Source: Spirogloea muscicola
Lineage: Eukaryota; Streptophyta; Zygnematophyceae; Spirogloeales; Spirogloeaceae
Length of the DNA: 64,000 nucleotides
Direction of reading: 5' to 3'
Assembly (NCBI GenBank): GCA_009602725.1
Contig: WELB01000102.1
Coordinates: 388,961-452,960 of the forward strand
The notes beneath the pieces were generated by a model, which saw only the letters and a list, made by a program, of their open reading frames with translations, did not search any database and was not told where the DNA came from. The position numbers and the translations under genes are program-made. Position 1 is the first letter of the stretch, and each line of letters opens with the position of its first letter. Below, one piece after another: positions 10,472 through 21,331 of the stretch.

Positions 10472-11362
10472 TGTGACATCTCTGCTCTTAATCACACAAT
10501 TAGAGTCAGAATGTCCTGGTTTGGTTTCGAGCATAGGGTGTTTTGGAGACAACCCTCATACAGGAGAACGCCAACGCACATACGCGCACAGAGCGCAGCG
10601 GAAGTCTTACCCTGAGGCACCGCCCTAGGGCGGCGACTCTACCAATAGACTTACAGAGAGCCGGCAGGGCCCGCAGCGATGAGCTGCGGCGACGGGCTGG
10701 CAGCAGCCGGCAGCAGCAGAGCTGTGGCGGCGGCGGCAGCAGCAGGCAGCAGCGGGGCTGTGTCTCTCTCGGGCGTTGGTCGACTCCCGAGTCTGACCAA
10801 GGCCCACTACTTATAGCGGTTCTCCTGCCACCCCTCCCCTGAGGGTGTGACGAGGGTCGCCCCCAAGGCCCTCCCTTGGAGGGGCGGGCCTGATAAGGGG
10901 AACGACAAATACAACAGGCTGGCACACAGGGCCAGAGGCCTGTAGCACCAGTCCAAGGGACTAGCGCCAAGAGGCCGGCGCGCGAGTCCAAGGGACTGGC
11001 GCGCTGCACAGCATGAGTCCAAGGGACTAGCGCCAAGAGGCCGGCGCGTGAGTCCAAGGGACTGAGGCCATGCGGACACGGGACCGAGGCCATGCAGCCA
11101 TGAGGCCGAGAGAGCTGGTCGATCTGGTCGGTCCGCGGGGCGCCGTCCTGAGGGACAGCTGACCCACCCGGCCGGCCTGCAGGGCGTGAGCCCGACGCGG
11201 GCGCGCCGACAAGGTACGGAGCCCGGGACCCTCGAACCGTACTTAGCTACACGGAGTGCAGCCAAGCTACCCGCACCGTTTGAGACTCCAAACGGTAGAT
11301 ACGCTACGCTCATGTAAGGTTATCGCGCGCCATTAGCACCTTCAAACGGCGGAAACGTTACA
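10472..11362 (-). repeat. Family A 3' LTR, complete
   Basis: On the minus strand TGTAACGTTTCC...GATGTCACA, 891 bp, very similar to the LTRs of the 22-29 kb element. It is directly preceded (minus sense) by the polypurine tract AGTGGGGAGGTA at 11363-11374. The transcribed part keeps a TATA-like CTATAAGTAG and a GTAAGT splice-donor-like motif. Confidence 0.85.
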
Positions 11363-12218
11363 TACCTCCCCACTGAGGTATTCGCGTCCTCAGGAACAAG
11401 AAGGGAGCACGACAGATACCCAGGGTGTTAAGCCCGGCGGGAAGTTTTGGACGTCGGATAGAAGAGGCTTGGCCTCCTGTCAAATACTTCTGGACGCGGG
11501 AAGGGCAATTGGCAAGATTGGCCGCTGGTTCCCGGGTATTGTGCTCAGGCCCAAAGCCGAGCCACTTGGTGAGGTACTCACGGGATCTACGACGCCCACG
11601 GAGAGTGTCCCGCTGTGACAGAATCTCCTCCACTTGAAACTCCTCCGCGCCATCAACAACGAGGGGAGGTGGGGGCGGTTGGACACGGCCACCCGTATGG
11701 TATGGCTCGAGTTGAGACACATGGAAAACGTTGTGGATTTTCCAATGTACCGGTGTATCAATCTCATATGCGACCTTGCCGATAAGGCGCATGACACGGA
11801 AAGGTCTCACCCACTTAGGTAGCAACTTAGGCGTACCGACAGCCCGCAAGACTAAGTGCTTAGTGCTCAAGAGCACTTGGGCACCGACGTCGAAGGACAC
11901 ATGCCTGCGACGGCGATCAGCATACTGCTTTTGCCGGTTCTGAGCAATTATCAAGAACTGCTTAGCCCTCCGCTGCCAGGAGAGTACCGGTGAAGCTTAC
12001 AGCGGCCAGAACGCGCTCCGGCCTCCCCACCTGCAAAGGTGATCGGGGATGCTGACCATAATTCAGGAAGAAGGGTGTATTTTTGGTAGTCATGATAGGC
12101 ATTGTTCACAGCATATTCCGCTGGAGCAAGATGCAAATCCCAGTCAGTTTGACTGGGGTTTACGAAGTGCCTGAGCATGTCTTCCAAAACCCGATTCATC
12201 CTTTCGGTCTGACCATGT
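11363..12218 (-). pseudogene. Family A integrase C-terminus and chromodomain
   Basis: An open frame at 11358-11954 (198 codons) is almost identical to the last part of the 1048-residue pol of the good element. It contains the integrase C-terminal GPY-like region (GTPKLLPKWVRPFRVMRLIGK) and a chromodomain (EEFQVEEIL...YLTKWLGFGPEHNT). One conserved Trp of the NTWEP motif is replaced by Arg. 11951-12199 carries the preceding integrase core end (MNRVLEDMLRHFVNP) in another frame, so a small deletion near 11950 broke the gene. The closeness to the good copy indicates a young fragment. At 12216-12219 it is joined head-on to plus-strand RT. Confidence 0.85.
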
Positions 12219-13945
12219 TCCTGTAAAGATACGGAAGTATGGCATCTCCTCTTCCAAAGCTCACTCGTAGAGACGCAATCTGGGTGTGGACGTCCGAATG
12301 CCAGAAGGCATTTGAGATTATAAATGGTGTTCTGGTGTATCCACCCGTTTTAGCCTTGCCTCGAGAAGGCGTGCCAATTGATGTAGTTTGTGACGCCTCT
12401 TTGATCGTCATTGGTGCCGTTCTCTTGCAGGAGGGTCACCCCGTGGCATCTGAGAGTAGCCTGCTTTGTCCTGCAGAGCGTAACTCCGCTACGGGGGACC
12501 AAGAGCTCCTTGCTGTTGTGCACGCCATACGTGTGTGGCAATGCATTCTCAAGGGTGTTTAATTAAGGGTGTAACGGAACATTGCCCGTTGACCTAGTTC
12601 CACACACAACAGGGATTGAGCATACGTCAAGCACAGTAAGCTATGTGCATGTGCCATTCTGTTTCTAGTAGGTGTACCGCCCTGGAAGTATGAATGTTGC
12701 GAATTTGGTGAATCGCAACATTGCAGTGGCTGTTGTGGCGGCTGTGGCGGCACGCTTCAGGGGCTCCGACAGTAGACGTGCGGCCTACTCGTGGAGCTGC
12801 TCGGCAGTCCACCGCCTACTTCTCTAAGCTGTATGTGCGTATTCGTGATGGGTATGGCACAGACCCATGGTTTGCAGATGAAACCAATACACGCACCCTA
12901 GTGAATGACCAAGGATTCTGATGGCGAGGTAACGCCGTTGTAGTCCTAGACTGCAATGCCTTGCGCAGCAGTATCTTACAAGAGCTGCATGAGCCTCCGT
13001 ATAGTGGTCATTTGGGTATGGGGAAAACAAAGAAGGCTGTCCAGCTTTTACTTTGGTGGCCGGACCCAAGAGTCCAAGTGAAGTCTTCGGTGAAGACTTG
13101 TACCACCTGCCAGCACAATAAGGCTTGCACTCATAAGCCTGCCGGGTTGCTCCAACCGTTGGAAATCCATACGAGGAACTGGTCTGATACAAGTTTGGAT
13201 ATTATCACCCGGTTGCCGATGTCGCGGAACGGCTATGACGCCATTGTCGTATTTGTGGATACTCCGAGTGAAATGGCAAATTTTGTGCCCACGACCACAA
13301 AGGTGTCGGCCAAGGAAATTTGCTGGTCTATTTCGTGGCGCGAGTATGGAAACTGCACGGAGTCCCCAAGCGAATCGTGTCTGACCGCAACCCTCGCTTT
13401 ACCGGGCACTTCTGGCAAGAAGTGTGCAGGCTGATTGGCACCCAGCACTCCATGTCCACACGTTTCCACCCCCAAGCAGATCGTCAGACGGAACAGATGA
13501 ATCGGGTTTCGCCGGACACGTTGAGGCACTTTGTAAAACCCAGTCAAAGTGACTGTGATGAGTATTTTGCTCCAGCGTAGTACAGCTGTGATCAACACTT
13601 TCCATGAGTACACCGACCGACGCCCTTCTTCCATAACAGCTGTCAGCATCCCCCAGCACCTTTACAGGTGGGGAGGCCGGAACGTGTGCCGGCCGGCCGC
13701 ATTAACTTTTACTGGCAACCTACTGGAAGTTTAGCAGAGGGCTAGGCAATGCTTGGAGATTGCCCAGCAACGGCAAAAGCAGTATGCTGATCGACGTCGT
13801 CGTGATATAGATTTCGACGTGAGTGTTCAAGTGCTCTTCAGCACACAGCTTCTCTCCATGCGGGCTGTAGGCACGCCTAAGTTGCTGCCAATGTGGTTGA
13901 CCCTATCGTGTAGTGCGCCTGATCGGCAAGGTCGCAAATGAGCTG
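12219..13945 (+). pseudogene. Family A RT end, RNase H and integrase, decayed
   Basis: The next part of the old plus-strand family A element. From 12219 comes the RT/RNase H connection (YGSMASPLPKLTRRD), then RNase H with VVCDASLIVIG (first catalytic Asp) and GDQELLAVVHAIRVW (Glu). From 12730 follow the spacer SKLYVRIRDGYGTDPWF and, at 12960-13100, the zinc-binding finger (ELHEPPYSGHLG...CTTCQHNK). The integrase core has SDTSLDIITRLP (first Asp) and FVDTPSEM; the second Asp and the Glu lie near 13380 and 13490 (HPQADRQTEQMNR), where TDGQTE has become ADRQTE. Frames change about every 200-400 bp. It is interrupted at 13945 by a solo LTR and resumes at 14803. Confidence 0.8.
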
Positions 13946-14802
13946 TGTCCCTGTCTCTAATCACACAACTAAAGTCAGAACGTCCTGTTTGGGTTTTGGA
14001 CATCGGGTGTTTTGGGGACAACCCCCTTACCGAGTGGAACGCCAGCGCACACTGCGCACACATATGCGCACATAGCGCAGCAAAAGTCTTACCCTGAGAC
14101 ACCGCCGGAAGGCGGCGATTCGACGAGGGTCAGCAGCTGTGCCCGCAAGGGGCGCAGCCATGGTACTTACTGAGAGCCGGCGATGCCCGCAGCAATGAGC
14201 TGCGGCGACGGGCTGGGCAGCAGGCGGCAGCAGCAGAGCTGTGGCGGCGGCTGCGGCAGCAGGCAGCAGCGGGGCTGTGCCTCTCTTGGCGTCACGGGTT
14301 CGACTGTCCAGTCTGGCCTCTGCCTACTACCGATAAGCGTTCCATCTGCCACCCCTCCCCTGAGGGTGTGACGAGGGTCGCCCCCAAGATCCTCCCCGGA
14401 GGGGCGGGCCTGACAAGGGGATACGACGAATCCAAGAGACACTGGCGCACAGCGCCAAGGGACTGGCGCTAAGAGAGTGGCGCACTAGGCCAAGAGCCTG
14501 CTCACGAGGCCAAGGGACTGAGGCCATGAGGCCATGAGTCTAGGCGAGCTGGCCCACCCGGCCGGCCTGCAGGGAGTGGGCCTGAGGGAGGAGAGAGGGA
14601 GAGCTGGCCCACCCGGCCAGCCCACAAGGCGTGGGCCTGGGGCGTGCGCACGTGGTACGGAGCCCGGGACCTCGATCCGTACTTAACTACATACAGTGGA
14701 GCAAAGCTACCGGTACCGTTTGGGACTTCCAAACGGTAGATACGATACGAACATGTAAGCTTACGGGCACCGTTGGCACACTCAAACGGAGGGGATGTTA
14801 CA
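13946..14802 (-). repeat. Solo family A LTR
   Basis: Minus-oriented LTR of 857 bp (plus strand TGTCCCTGTC...GATGTTACA) with a perfect target duplication AGCTG (13941-13945 and 14803-14807). It splits the integrase C-terminal region: removing it and one duplication restores an alignable coding path from KVANEL to the DRPVQWKVH block. Confidence 0.9.
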
Positions 14803-15205
14803 AGCTGGATAGGCCGGTACAATGGAAAGTCCACAGAGTATTCATGTGTCCCAGCTCGAGCCATTTCCTGCGGATGGTCGTGTCCAACTGCCCCCACCTC
14901 CCCTTGTCGTTGAGGAAAAAGAATAGTATGAGGTGGAGGAGGTCTTATCTCACCGCGACAATCTCCGTGGGCGACGTAGGTCCCGAGAGTATCTTGTATA
15001 GTGGTTAGGCTACGGGCCTGAACACAAGACGTGGCAACCTTCGGCTAATCTTGCCAATTGTCCGTCCGTACTACGTAAGTATCTTTTGCAGGGGCATGTC
15101 ACCCCCTTGCGTCGTAGTATTGGACGCACCCGTCGGCAGTAATCTTTTGTCTCCTCTGTACCGTGTCCTTGTTCCCAAGGACGCGAGTATCTAAGTGGGG
15201 AGGAT
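14803..15205 (+). pseudogene. Family A chromodomain end, decayed, with polypurine tract
   Basis: It continues the integrase C-terminus after the solo LTR: DRPVQWKVHRVF, then the proline-rich linker and a chromodomain in shifted frames (VEEVLSHRD-like, YLVWLGYGPEHKTWQP-like) at about 14930-15060. The polypurine tract AAGTGGGGAGGA at 15193-15204 precedes the 3' LTR. The internal TGG/TAG changes and frameshifts make it non-functional. Confidence 0.75.
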
Positions 15206-15874
15206 TGTAAGTCGCCCCTGTTTGGGAGAACCAAACGGTACCGGTAAGCGGCTTCACGCGCGCCACACGCGGGTCACGCGCTCACGCGCCAGTCACGCGC
15301 GGCACACGCCAGTCCCCAGGACTCGTGTACCATTCGTCGGGCTCGCGCCATGCGAGCCCGCACCTTGCGAGTTACGCGCCAGTCGTATCCGCATTGTGCG
15401 GGTCCGCTCCTCCGGGGGCCGGACCTTGGGGCTACCCTCGTCACACCCTCGGGGGAGGGGTAGCAGGTGGTACGCTATAAGTAGGCCGAGGCCAGACTCC
15501 TGAGTCAGATTAGTGACGACGAGAGAGAGGCACAGCCCTGCTTGCCTGCTGCCGCAGCCGCCGCCCCAGCCCTGCTGCTGCCGTCTGCTGCCCAGCCCGT
15601 CGCCGTAGCTCGTCGCTGCGGACATTGCCGGCTCTCCGTAGGTGCCATGGTTGCACCCCATCTGGGGATTGCTACAGAACCAGACCCTCTGTAGAGTCGC
15701 CGCCTTCTGGCGGGGCCTCAGGGTAACACTTCCGCGGTGCTATATGATGCACGTGTGTGCGCCGTGCGGGCTGGCGATCTACTATGTAGGGGGGGTAGTT
15801 CCTAAACCCCTAGGTCTGAACTCAATAAGGACGTACTAACCCCTAACTGCGTGTACAGGGATCAGGACGTCACA
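15206..15874 (+). repeat. 3' LTR of the old plus-strand element
   Basis: It starts TGTAAGTCGCCCC after the polypurine tract and ends GACGTCACA. The first 50 bp (AACCAAACGGTACCGG) resemble family A; the last 60 bp (CTAACCCCTAACTGCG...) resemble family C. At 669 bp it is shorter than the other family A LTRs, so it may be a recombinant. Confidence 0.65.
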
Positions 15875-16266
15875 CGTTGCATCTGCCAACCCTCCCCGAG
15901 GGTGTGACGAGGGTCGCCCCCCAGGTCCTCTCCTGGAGGGGCGAGCCTGACCAATGGGGACACGGAGCGACAACCTTTGGGCGGTACAAGGAGACACAAA
16001 GCGGCGCCCATTGGGCGGCACCAAGGAGGCGCGACGCGGCGCCTTGGGCGGAGCGACGCGGCGCCTCTGGCGGCTCCAAGGAGGCTCGAAGTGGCGACCC
16101 CTGGACGGAGCGCGTGCGGTGCGGAGCCCGGTGCCTCGGACCATGCTTAGCTACATTTAGTGGAGCCAAGCTACCGGTACCGTTTGGGACTTCCAACCGG
16201 TACATACAATACGATCATGTAAGGGCACCGGTACCGTTGGTACTCTCAAACGGAGGGAACTTTACA
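15875..16266 (-). repeat. Family A LTR fragment (U3 side)
   Basis: Minus-oriented U3 part of an LTR from the CATCTGCCA..CCTCCCC promoter-proximal block to the terminal CTTTACA. The R/U5 side is missing. Confidence 0.7.
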
Positions 16267-16822
16267 GGCTGGGCAGCAGGCGGCAGCAGCAGAACGGTGG
16301 CGGCGGGTTGGGTTTAGGGTTTAGGGTTTAGGGTTTAGGGTTAGCAGGCGGCAGCAGTAGAGCTGTGGCGGCGGCTGCGGCAGCAGGCAGCAGCAGGAGT
16401 GCGTCTCTTGGCGTCACGGGTCCGATTGAGAAGTCTGGCCTTTGTCTATTACTGATAAGCGTTCCATCTGCCACCCCTCCCCCGAGGGTGTGACGAGGGC
16501 TGCCCCAAGGTCCTCCTCCGGAGGGGCGGGCCTGACAAGGGAATACGACAAATCTGCCGGATGCTGCCGCGAGCCAGCGAAGCAGTGCCTGGCAGATGGA
16601 GACAACTCCCGGATGATGCCGCACGCGAGCGAAGCAGCGCCTCTCGGACAGTACAACCGGTGGAGGATGCCACGCGGTACGAAGCCCGGGGCTTCGGACC
16701 GTACTTAGCTACATACAGTGGAGCAAAGCCACCGGTACTGTTTGGGACTTCCAAACGGTAGATACGATACGATCATGTCAGATTACCAGCACCGTTGGCA
16801 CCTTCAAACGGAGGGAACTTTA
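16267..16822 (-). repeat. Family A LTR fragment split by telomeric repeats
   Basis: The CAG-rich R/U5 block is present twice, before (16267-16304) and after (16344 onward) a telomeric tract. The U3 side then continues to GGGAACTTTA at 16822 without a canonical TACA end, directly against plus-strand integrase sequence. Confidence 0.7.
16305..16343 (+). repeat. Interstitial telomeric repeat
   Basis: Four perfect TTTAGGG units (16313-16340) with degenerate GGGTTG and TTA edges, in the same orientation as the terminal telomere. The tract sits inside an LTR and is flanked by a 14-bp direct repeat GCAGGCGGCAGCAG (16276-16289 and 16344-16357). Confidence 0.95.
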
Positions 16823-16932
16823 TGAATACCTTGCTCCAGCGAGTATGCTGTGAACAACGCCTATCATGACTTCCAAAAGCACACCCTTCTTCCTGAACGT
16901 CAGCATCCCCGATCACCTTTGCAGGTGGAGAG
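16823..16932 (+). pseudogene. Family A integrase fragment
   Basis: About 35 codons match the integrase region YLAPAEYAVNNAFHDS of the good element, with SP.QV near the end. It is broken at 16932 by a solo family C LTR and continues at 17692. It is a short piece of a decayed plus-strand element whose upstream part is missing. Confidence 0.75.
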
Positions 16933-17691
16933 TGTAAAGTCCCCACCCTTTACATGCCGTTTAAGCTTGGGTTGAACACTAAGGCGTAGTTTTGGCGCGC
17001 GGCCCAGTATCGTTGGCGTGCGACACATGGGCGACGCGCGAGAGTGACGAGCAGCGCGCCGCGGCTCGCCGGAGCTGCCGCCGCATGACCGCCGCACCAC
17101 CGGCTACCCGGCGGTGCCGCCGGACTCGTATTGACATGCTTGTGACGCGTGTGGCACTGTGACGCGCCTGGCGGCGCCGCGGCGCGCAGGGCGGCGCTGC
17201 GCAGGGCGGCGCCACGCCGCGCATGGCGGCGCCGCCGCCCTCACAATCGTATCTCCCTTGTCGGGCCCGCCTTCTCGAAGGTGGGCCTTGAGGCGAGCCT
17301 CCCAGAGACCCCTGGGGAGGGTGGCACAAGTAGCACTATAAGTAGGGCTGAGACCAGCCTGAGGTCACCCGGTCCAAGTCAGCGAAGCCCACCCCAGAGA
17401 GAGGCGCGCAGCCTGCTGCCGCCTGCTGCTGCAGCCCAACGCCAAAACCCGTCCCTGGAGATCTATATCGGCTACTCTGAAGGTAGACTGCGGCTGCTCC
17501 CTTCGGGGACATTTGCTGGCCCGTACCGAGAGGTGAGTTACCGCCTGCCGGCGGCGCCTCAGTGCAAGGTATTTCGCTGCGTTTCAATGTGGTGCTTCTC
17601 TGTGCTGGGGTTTCGTCTCCAAACCACAGCGATCGAAACCAATAGTTACGTCCTAACCCCTAACCGTCTGTATAGGGCTCAGAACGTCACA
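16933..17691 (+). repeat. Solo family C LTR, complete
   Basis: 759 bp, TGTAAAGTCCCC...GAACGTCACA, with a target duplication GAGAG/GGGAG (16928-16932 and 17692-17696, one mismatch). The site is inside an integrase gene: GGAGGCCGGAGCG on the right completes the reading of the left fragment. A CTATAAGTAGG TATA-like box (near 17338) and a GAGAGGTGAGTT donor-like motif (near 17530) lie in the transcribed half. It is the reference copy for the family C pieces at 1-204 and 1666-1795. Confidence 0.88.
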
Positions 17692-18323
17692 GGGAGGCCG
17701 GAGCGCGTTCTGGCCGCAGTAAGCTTTACAGGTTACCTTCTGGAGGCTCAGCGGAGAGCTAAGCAGTCCTTCACAATTGCTCACAACCGGCAAAAGCAGT
17801 ATGCTGATTTACGTCGCAAGAATGCAACCTTCGACGTGGGTGCCCCAGTGCTATTGAGCGATAAGCACCTAGCCTTGCAGGCCATGGGTACGCACAAGTT
17901 GCTGCCCAAGTGGGTTGGACCCCTTTGTGCAGTGCGCGTGGTCGTTAAGTCGCATATGAGCTTGATTTACCGGCACAATGGCAATTCAGTTGTCTCAGCT
18001 CGAGCCATACCATACGGATGGCTGTGTCCAACCGCCCCCACCTCCCCTCGTTCTTGACAACGAGGAAGAGTATAACGTGGAGGTAGTTTTGTCACACCGG
18101 GCCATACTCCGGGGCGTCTGTAAGTCTCGTAAGTACCATATCAAGTGGTTAGGCTCTGCGCCTAAGCACAGTACATGGGACTCTGGGCGGTCACTCTTGC
18201 CAATTGTCCTTCCCGTGTTCGACAGTATCTGACAGGACGCATTGCCTCTCTCTCCGTCGTCCAGTATCTTCTGTAGTGCTCCCTTCTTGTTTCCGAGGAC
18301 GTGAACATCTAAGTGGGGAGGTA
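17692..18323 (+). pseudogene. Family A integrase C-terminus and chromodomain, decayed
   Basis: After the solo LTR the frame reads GRPERVLAAVSFTGYLLEAQRRAKQ, then HNRQKQYADLRRK and GTHKLLPKWVGPL, all matching the integrase C-terminal half of the good element. A frame change near 17960 leads to a proline-rich linker and a chromodomain in 17978-18232 (EEEYNVEVVLSHRA...YHIKWLGSAPKHSTWD) in which the WEP motif has become WDS. The polypurine tract AAGTGGGGAGGTA lies immediately before the LTR at 18324. Non-functional. Confidence 0.8.
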
Positions 18324-19131
18324 TGTAACGTTCCCTCCATTTGGCAGTGCCACAGTGCCGGTAACCTTACATGATCGTATCGTATCTACCGTTTGGAAGT
18401 CCCAAACGGTACCGGTAGCTTTGCTCCACCGTATGTAGCTAAGTACGGTCCGAAGCTTACGTACCGCACGTGCACCCGCCCAGGGGGGCGCCGCTTCGTG
18501 CCTCCTTGGCGCCGTCCGAGGCGCCGCGTCGCGCCGCCCAAGGCGCCGCATCGCGCCTCCTTGGTGCCGCCCAAAGGGGGCGTCCCTTCGCGCCGCCAAG
18601 GGCCGTCGCTTCGTGTCCCCATTGGTCAAGCCCGCCCCTCCGAGAAGGGCCTTGGGGACAACCCTCGTCACAACCTCAGGGGGAGGGGTGGCAGATGGAA
18701 CGCTTATCAGTAGCAGCCGAGGTCAGACTCCTCAGTCAGACCCGTGACGCCAAAAGAGGCACAGCCCTGCTGCTGGCTGCTGCTGCAGCCGCCGCCACAG
18801 CTCTGCTGCTGCCGCCTGCTGCCCAGCCTGCCGCCACAGCCTCGCTGCTGCCGCCTGCTGCCCAGCAGTCGCCGCAGCTCGTCGCTGCGGGCCTCGCCGG
18901 CTCTCTGTAAGTACCATGGGTGCGCCCCTTGCGGGGACAGCTGCTGACCTTCGGTCGAGTCGCCGCCTTCCGGCGGTGCCTCAGGGTAAGACTTCCGCTG
19001 CGCTATGGGCGCGCATCTGTGCGCTGTGTGCGCTGGCGTTCCACTCTGTACGGGGGTTGTCTTCAAAACACCCTTATCCGCAATCCAAACAGGACTTTCT
19101 GACCCTAACTGTGTGATTAGGGACAGGGACG
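18324..19131 (+). repeat. Family A 3' LTR
   Basis: It starts TGTAACGTTCCC after the polypurine tract and can be followed to TTAGGGACAGGGACG, about six bases short of the usual ATGTTACA end. The donor-like CTCTCTGTAAGT motif is at about 18900. No target duplication can be read. Confidence 0.75.
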
Positions 19132-20319
19132 ATAAAGCCCCACCCCCCCAAGAATCAATCCGGGGGATCGGCACGTTCTTGCTCAACACCTTCAGCAATC
19201 TATGACCCCGTGTACCTGACTATGCTGCCCTATTCCTGTCCTATTCATCCTCCTCCTTCACTTGTTTGCATACATGCAAATCTTATCTGTCCTCATGGCC
19301 ACGTCGGCGTCGTCATCTTCCACGAGCCAAATTGGGGCAGCGTTCTGCTCTCCTCAGCATCGTGGGCATCGGTGCAAGCCGCTCTGCTGTGCTTTGACTG
19401 CTCTGCGATTTGGCTGAGGGTCCTGTCCTCCACGAGTCATCCTGGGGCAGTGTTCTGCTCTTCACAGCATTGTGAGCATCGATGCAACCTGCTGTCCGCT
19501 GGCTTGCAAGGCTGCAGCAGCATTGGGCATAAGCTCCAAAACGGAGGAGCTACGGTAACGGTCGTATGCTCCAAGACGGAGGAGCTGCGCTTTTGGTTGT
19601 ATGCTCGAAGACAAAGGAGCTGCGGTAACGGTCGTAAGCTCCAAGACGGAGGAGCTGCGGTATCGGCTGTATGCACAAAGACGGAGGAGCTGGAGTATCG
19701 GCTGTATGCTCCAAGACAGAGGAGCCTTGTTCGGTAGCTGTCGTGTGGACCTGTGTCTGTGGTCCTTGCTGTCTGTGCAATCTTGCTTTTGTCATCGCCA
19801 TCCTGCTGTGGTGCCATCCTGAAAGCAGCACTTGCCTCCCACCGCTGCCGTTCTGCAGCTTAATGTAAGAGACGGCAGGACCTTGGTCCGGCAGGATCGT
19901 GGTATCGTAAAATTGGTAGTGAAGGCGGCTGCGGTGGCGACGGCGGTCGTGGTGGTGCTAGCGGTTGTGCTGTGGTCTGCGAAGTTTGTCGTGGGGTTGT
20001 CATGATGGCCATGCCATGGTCGGATAGCGGGGCCTGCGCTTCAGCCGAGGCCTTGCACACGGCGTGGCAACGCAGCAACGTGCACGGGCTTTGATTCAAG
20101 ATCATCACAGTTGTCCTTATCGGCAGCAGGTCGAGATGGCAGCGGCTCGACAATGTTGAAGTCGTCGTCGTCTGTTGTGGATTCAGGTCCGTCGTTGTCC
20201 AGTCTTTCAGTGGAAGGTCTCAAAGCAGAAAAAGGAGCTTAGGTCATGTAGCCGTCTAGCGTGAGATGGCGCTGTCGTCGCGCTATTCCTCAGTCGCTCG
20301 TCGTCGTCGTCGTTGGATA
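19132..20319. other. Spacer without recognisable gene, containing a minisatellite
   Basis: It begins with a C-run (CCCCACCCCCCCAAG) that on the minus strand resembles an LTR-element purine tract. It then holds the 35-bp minisatellite, a GGTGGCGACGG-rich stretch and short frames without domains. I see no gene. It may be original subtelomeric DNA between insertions. Confidence 0.5.
19533..19726. repeat. 35-bp minisatellite
   Basis: Five full units starting at 19533, 19568, 19603, 19638 and 19673 and a partial one at 19708, around the core CTCCAAGACGGAGGAGCTG. The unit length is not a multiple of three, so the short frames across it are not conserved coding sequence. Confidence 0.9.
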
Positions 20320-20324
20320 GCTTC

Positions 20325-21331
20325 TGTAACGTTTCCTCCGTTTGAGAGTGCTAACGGTGCGCGACCTTACAAGAGCGTAGCGTTTCTACCGTTTGGAGTC
20401 CCAAACGTTGCGGGTAACTTGGCTGCACTCCGTGGAGCTAAGTACGGTTCGAGGGTCCCGGGCTCCGTACCCCGTCCGCACGCCTCAGGCTCACGCCCTA
20501 CGAGCTGGCCGGGTGGGTCAGCTCTCCCTCAGGCCAGCGCCTTGCGGGCTGGCAGGGTGGGCCAGCTCTCCCTTCAGGCCAGCGCCCTGCGAGCTGGCCG
20601 GGTGGGCCAGCTCTCCCTCAGCAGTACCCTGCCGGCTGGCCGGATTGGCCAGCTCTCTTGGCCTCATGGCCGCATAGCCTCGGTCCTGTGTCCTCATGGC
20701 CTCAGTCCCTTGGCCCCGTGAGCCAGGCTATTGGCCTGGCGCGCCACTTCCTTGGCGCTAGTCACTGTGCAGCGCGCCAGGCCCTTGGACTCACGCGCCG
20801 GCCTCTTGGCGCTAGTCCCTTGGACTCGTGCTACAGGCCTCTGGCCCTGTGTGCCAGCTTCTTGTATTCGTCGTGTCCCCTTGTCAGGCCCGCCCCTCCA
20901 AGGGAGGGAGGGCCCTGGGGGCGACCCTCGTCACACCCTCAGGGGAGGGGTGGCAGGAGAACCGCTATAAGTAGTGGGCCTTGGTCAGACTCCGGGGGGA
21001 GTCGACCAACGCCCGAGAGAGACACAGCCCTGCGGCTGCCTAGCCAGCCCCGCTGCTGCCTGCTGCTGCCGCCGCCGCCACAGCTCTGCTGCTGCCGCCT
21101 GCTGCCAGCCCGTCGCCGCAGCTCATCGCTGCGGGCCCTGCCGGCTCTCCGTAAGTCTATTGGTAGAGTCACCGCCCTAGGGCGGTGCCTCAGATAAGAC
21201 TTCCGCTGCGCTCGGTTCACGTATGTGCGTCGGCTTTCTCCTGTATGAGGGTTGTCTCCAAAACACCCTATGCTCGAATTCAAACCAGGACACCTAACTC
21301 TAACTGTGTGATTAGATGCAGAGATGTCACA
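20325..21331 (+). repeat. Solo family A LTR
   Basis: 1007 bp, TGTAACGTTTCC...GATGTCACA, with a perfect target duplication GCTTC (20320-20324 and 21332-21336). It is longer than the other family A LTRs because a segment around GGTGGGCCAGCTCTCCCT is repeated about three times at 20510-20655. CTATAAGTAG (near 20966) and CTCTCCGTAAGT (near 21146) are present. Confidence 0.92.

Larger units (their letters stand above)
8894..12218 (-). mobile_element. Minus-strand family A composite inserted in the RT gene
   Basis: The plus-strand family A RT stops at TTCCTTCAAGGATATGGA (8876-8893) and restarts at TTCCTGTAAAGATACGGA (12219-12236). The inserted minus-strand block reads, 5' to 3': integrase end and chromodomain, polypurine tract, complete LTR, 240 bp spacer, partial LTR, primer-binding site, leader and gag start. 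The order 3'-end/LTR/LTR/5'-end is circularly permuted relative to a normal element. It could be two adjacent truncated elements or the trace of a two-LTR circle. Confidence 0.6.

Noticed and set aside
16305-16343. Ancient end-to-end chromosome fusion
   Set aside because: A fusion would show head-to-head TTTAGGG/CCCTAAA; here only one orientation is present inside one LTR.
19533-19726. Repeat array with possible spacers
   Set aside because: Units are contiguous 35-bp copies with no unique spacers and no cas-like genes.
20700-21200. Ala/Ser/Cys/Arg-rich frames of 60-180 codons inside LTRs
   Set aside because: They recur in every family A LTR on both strands and arise from CAG/CTG-rich GC-heavy sequence with no stops; no domain.
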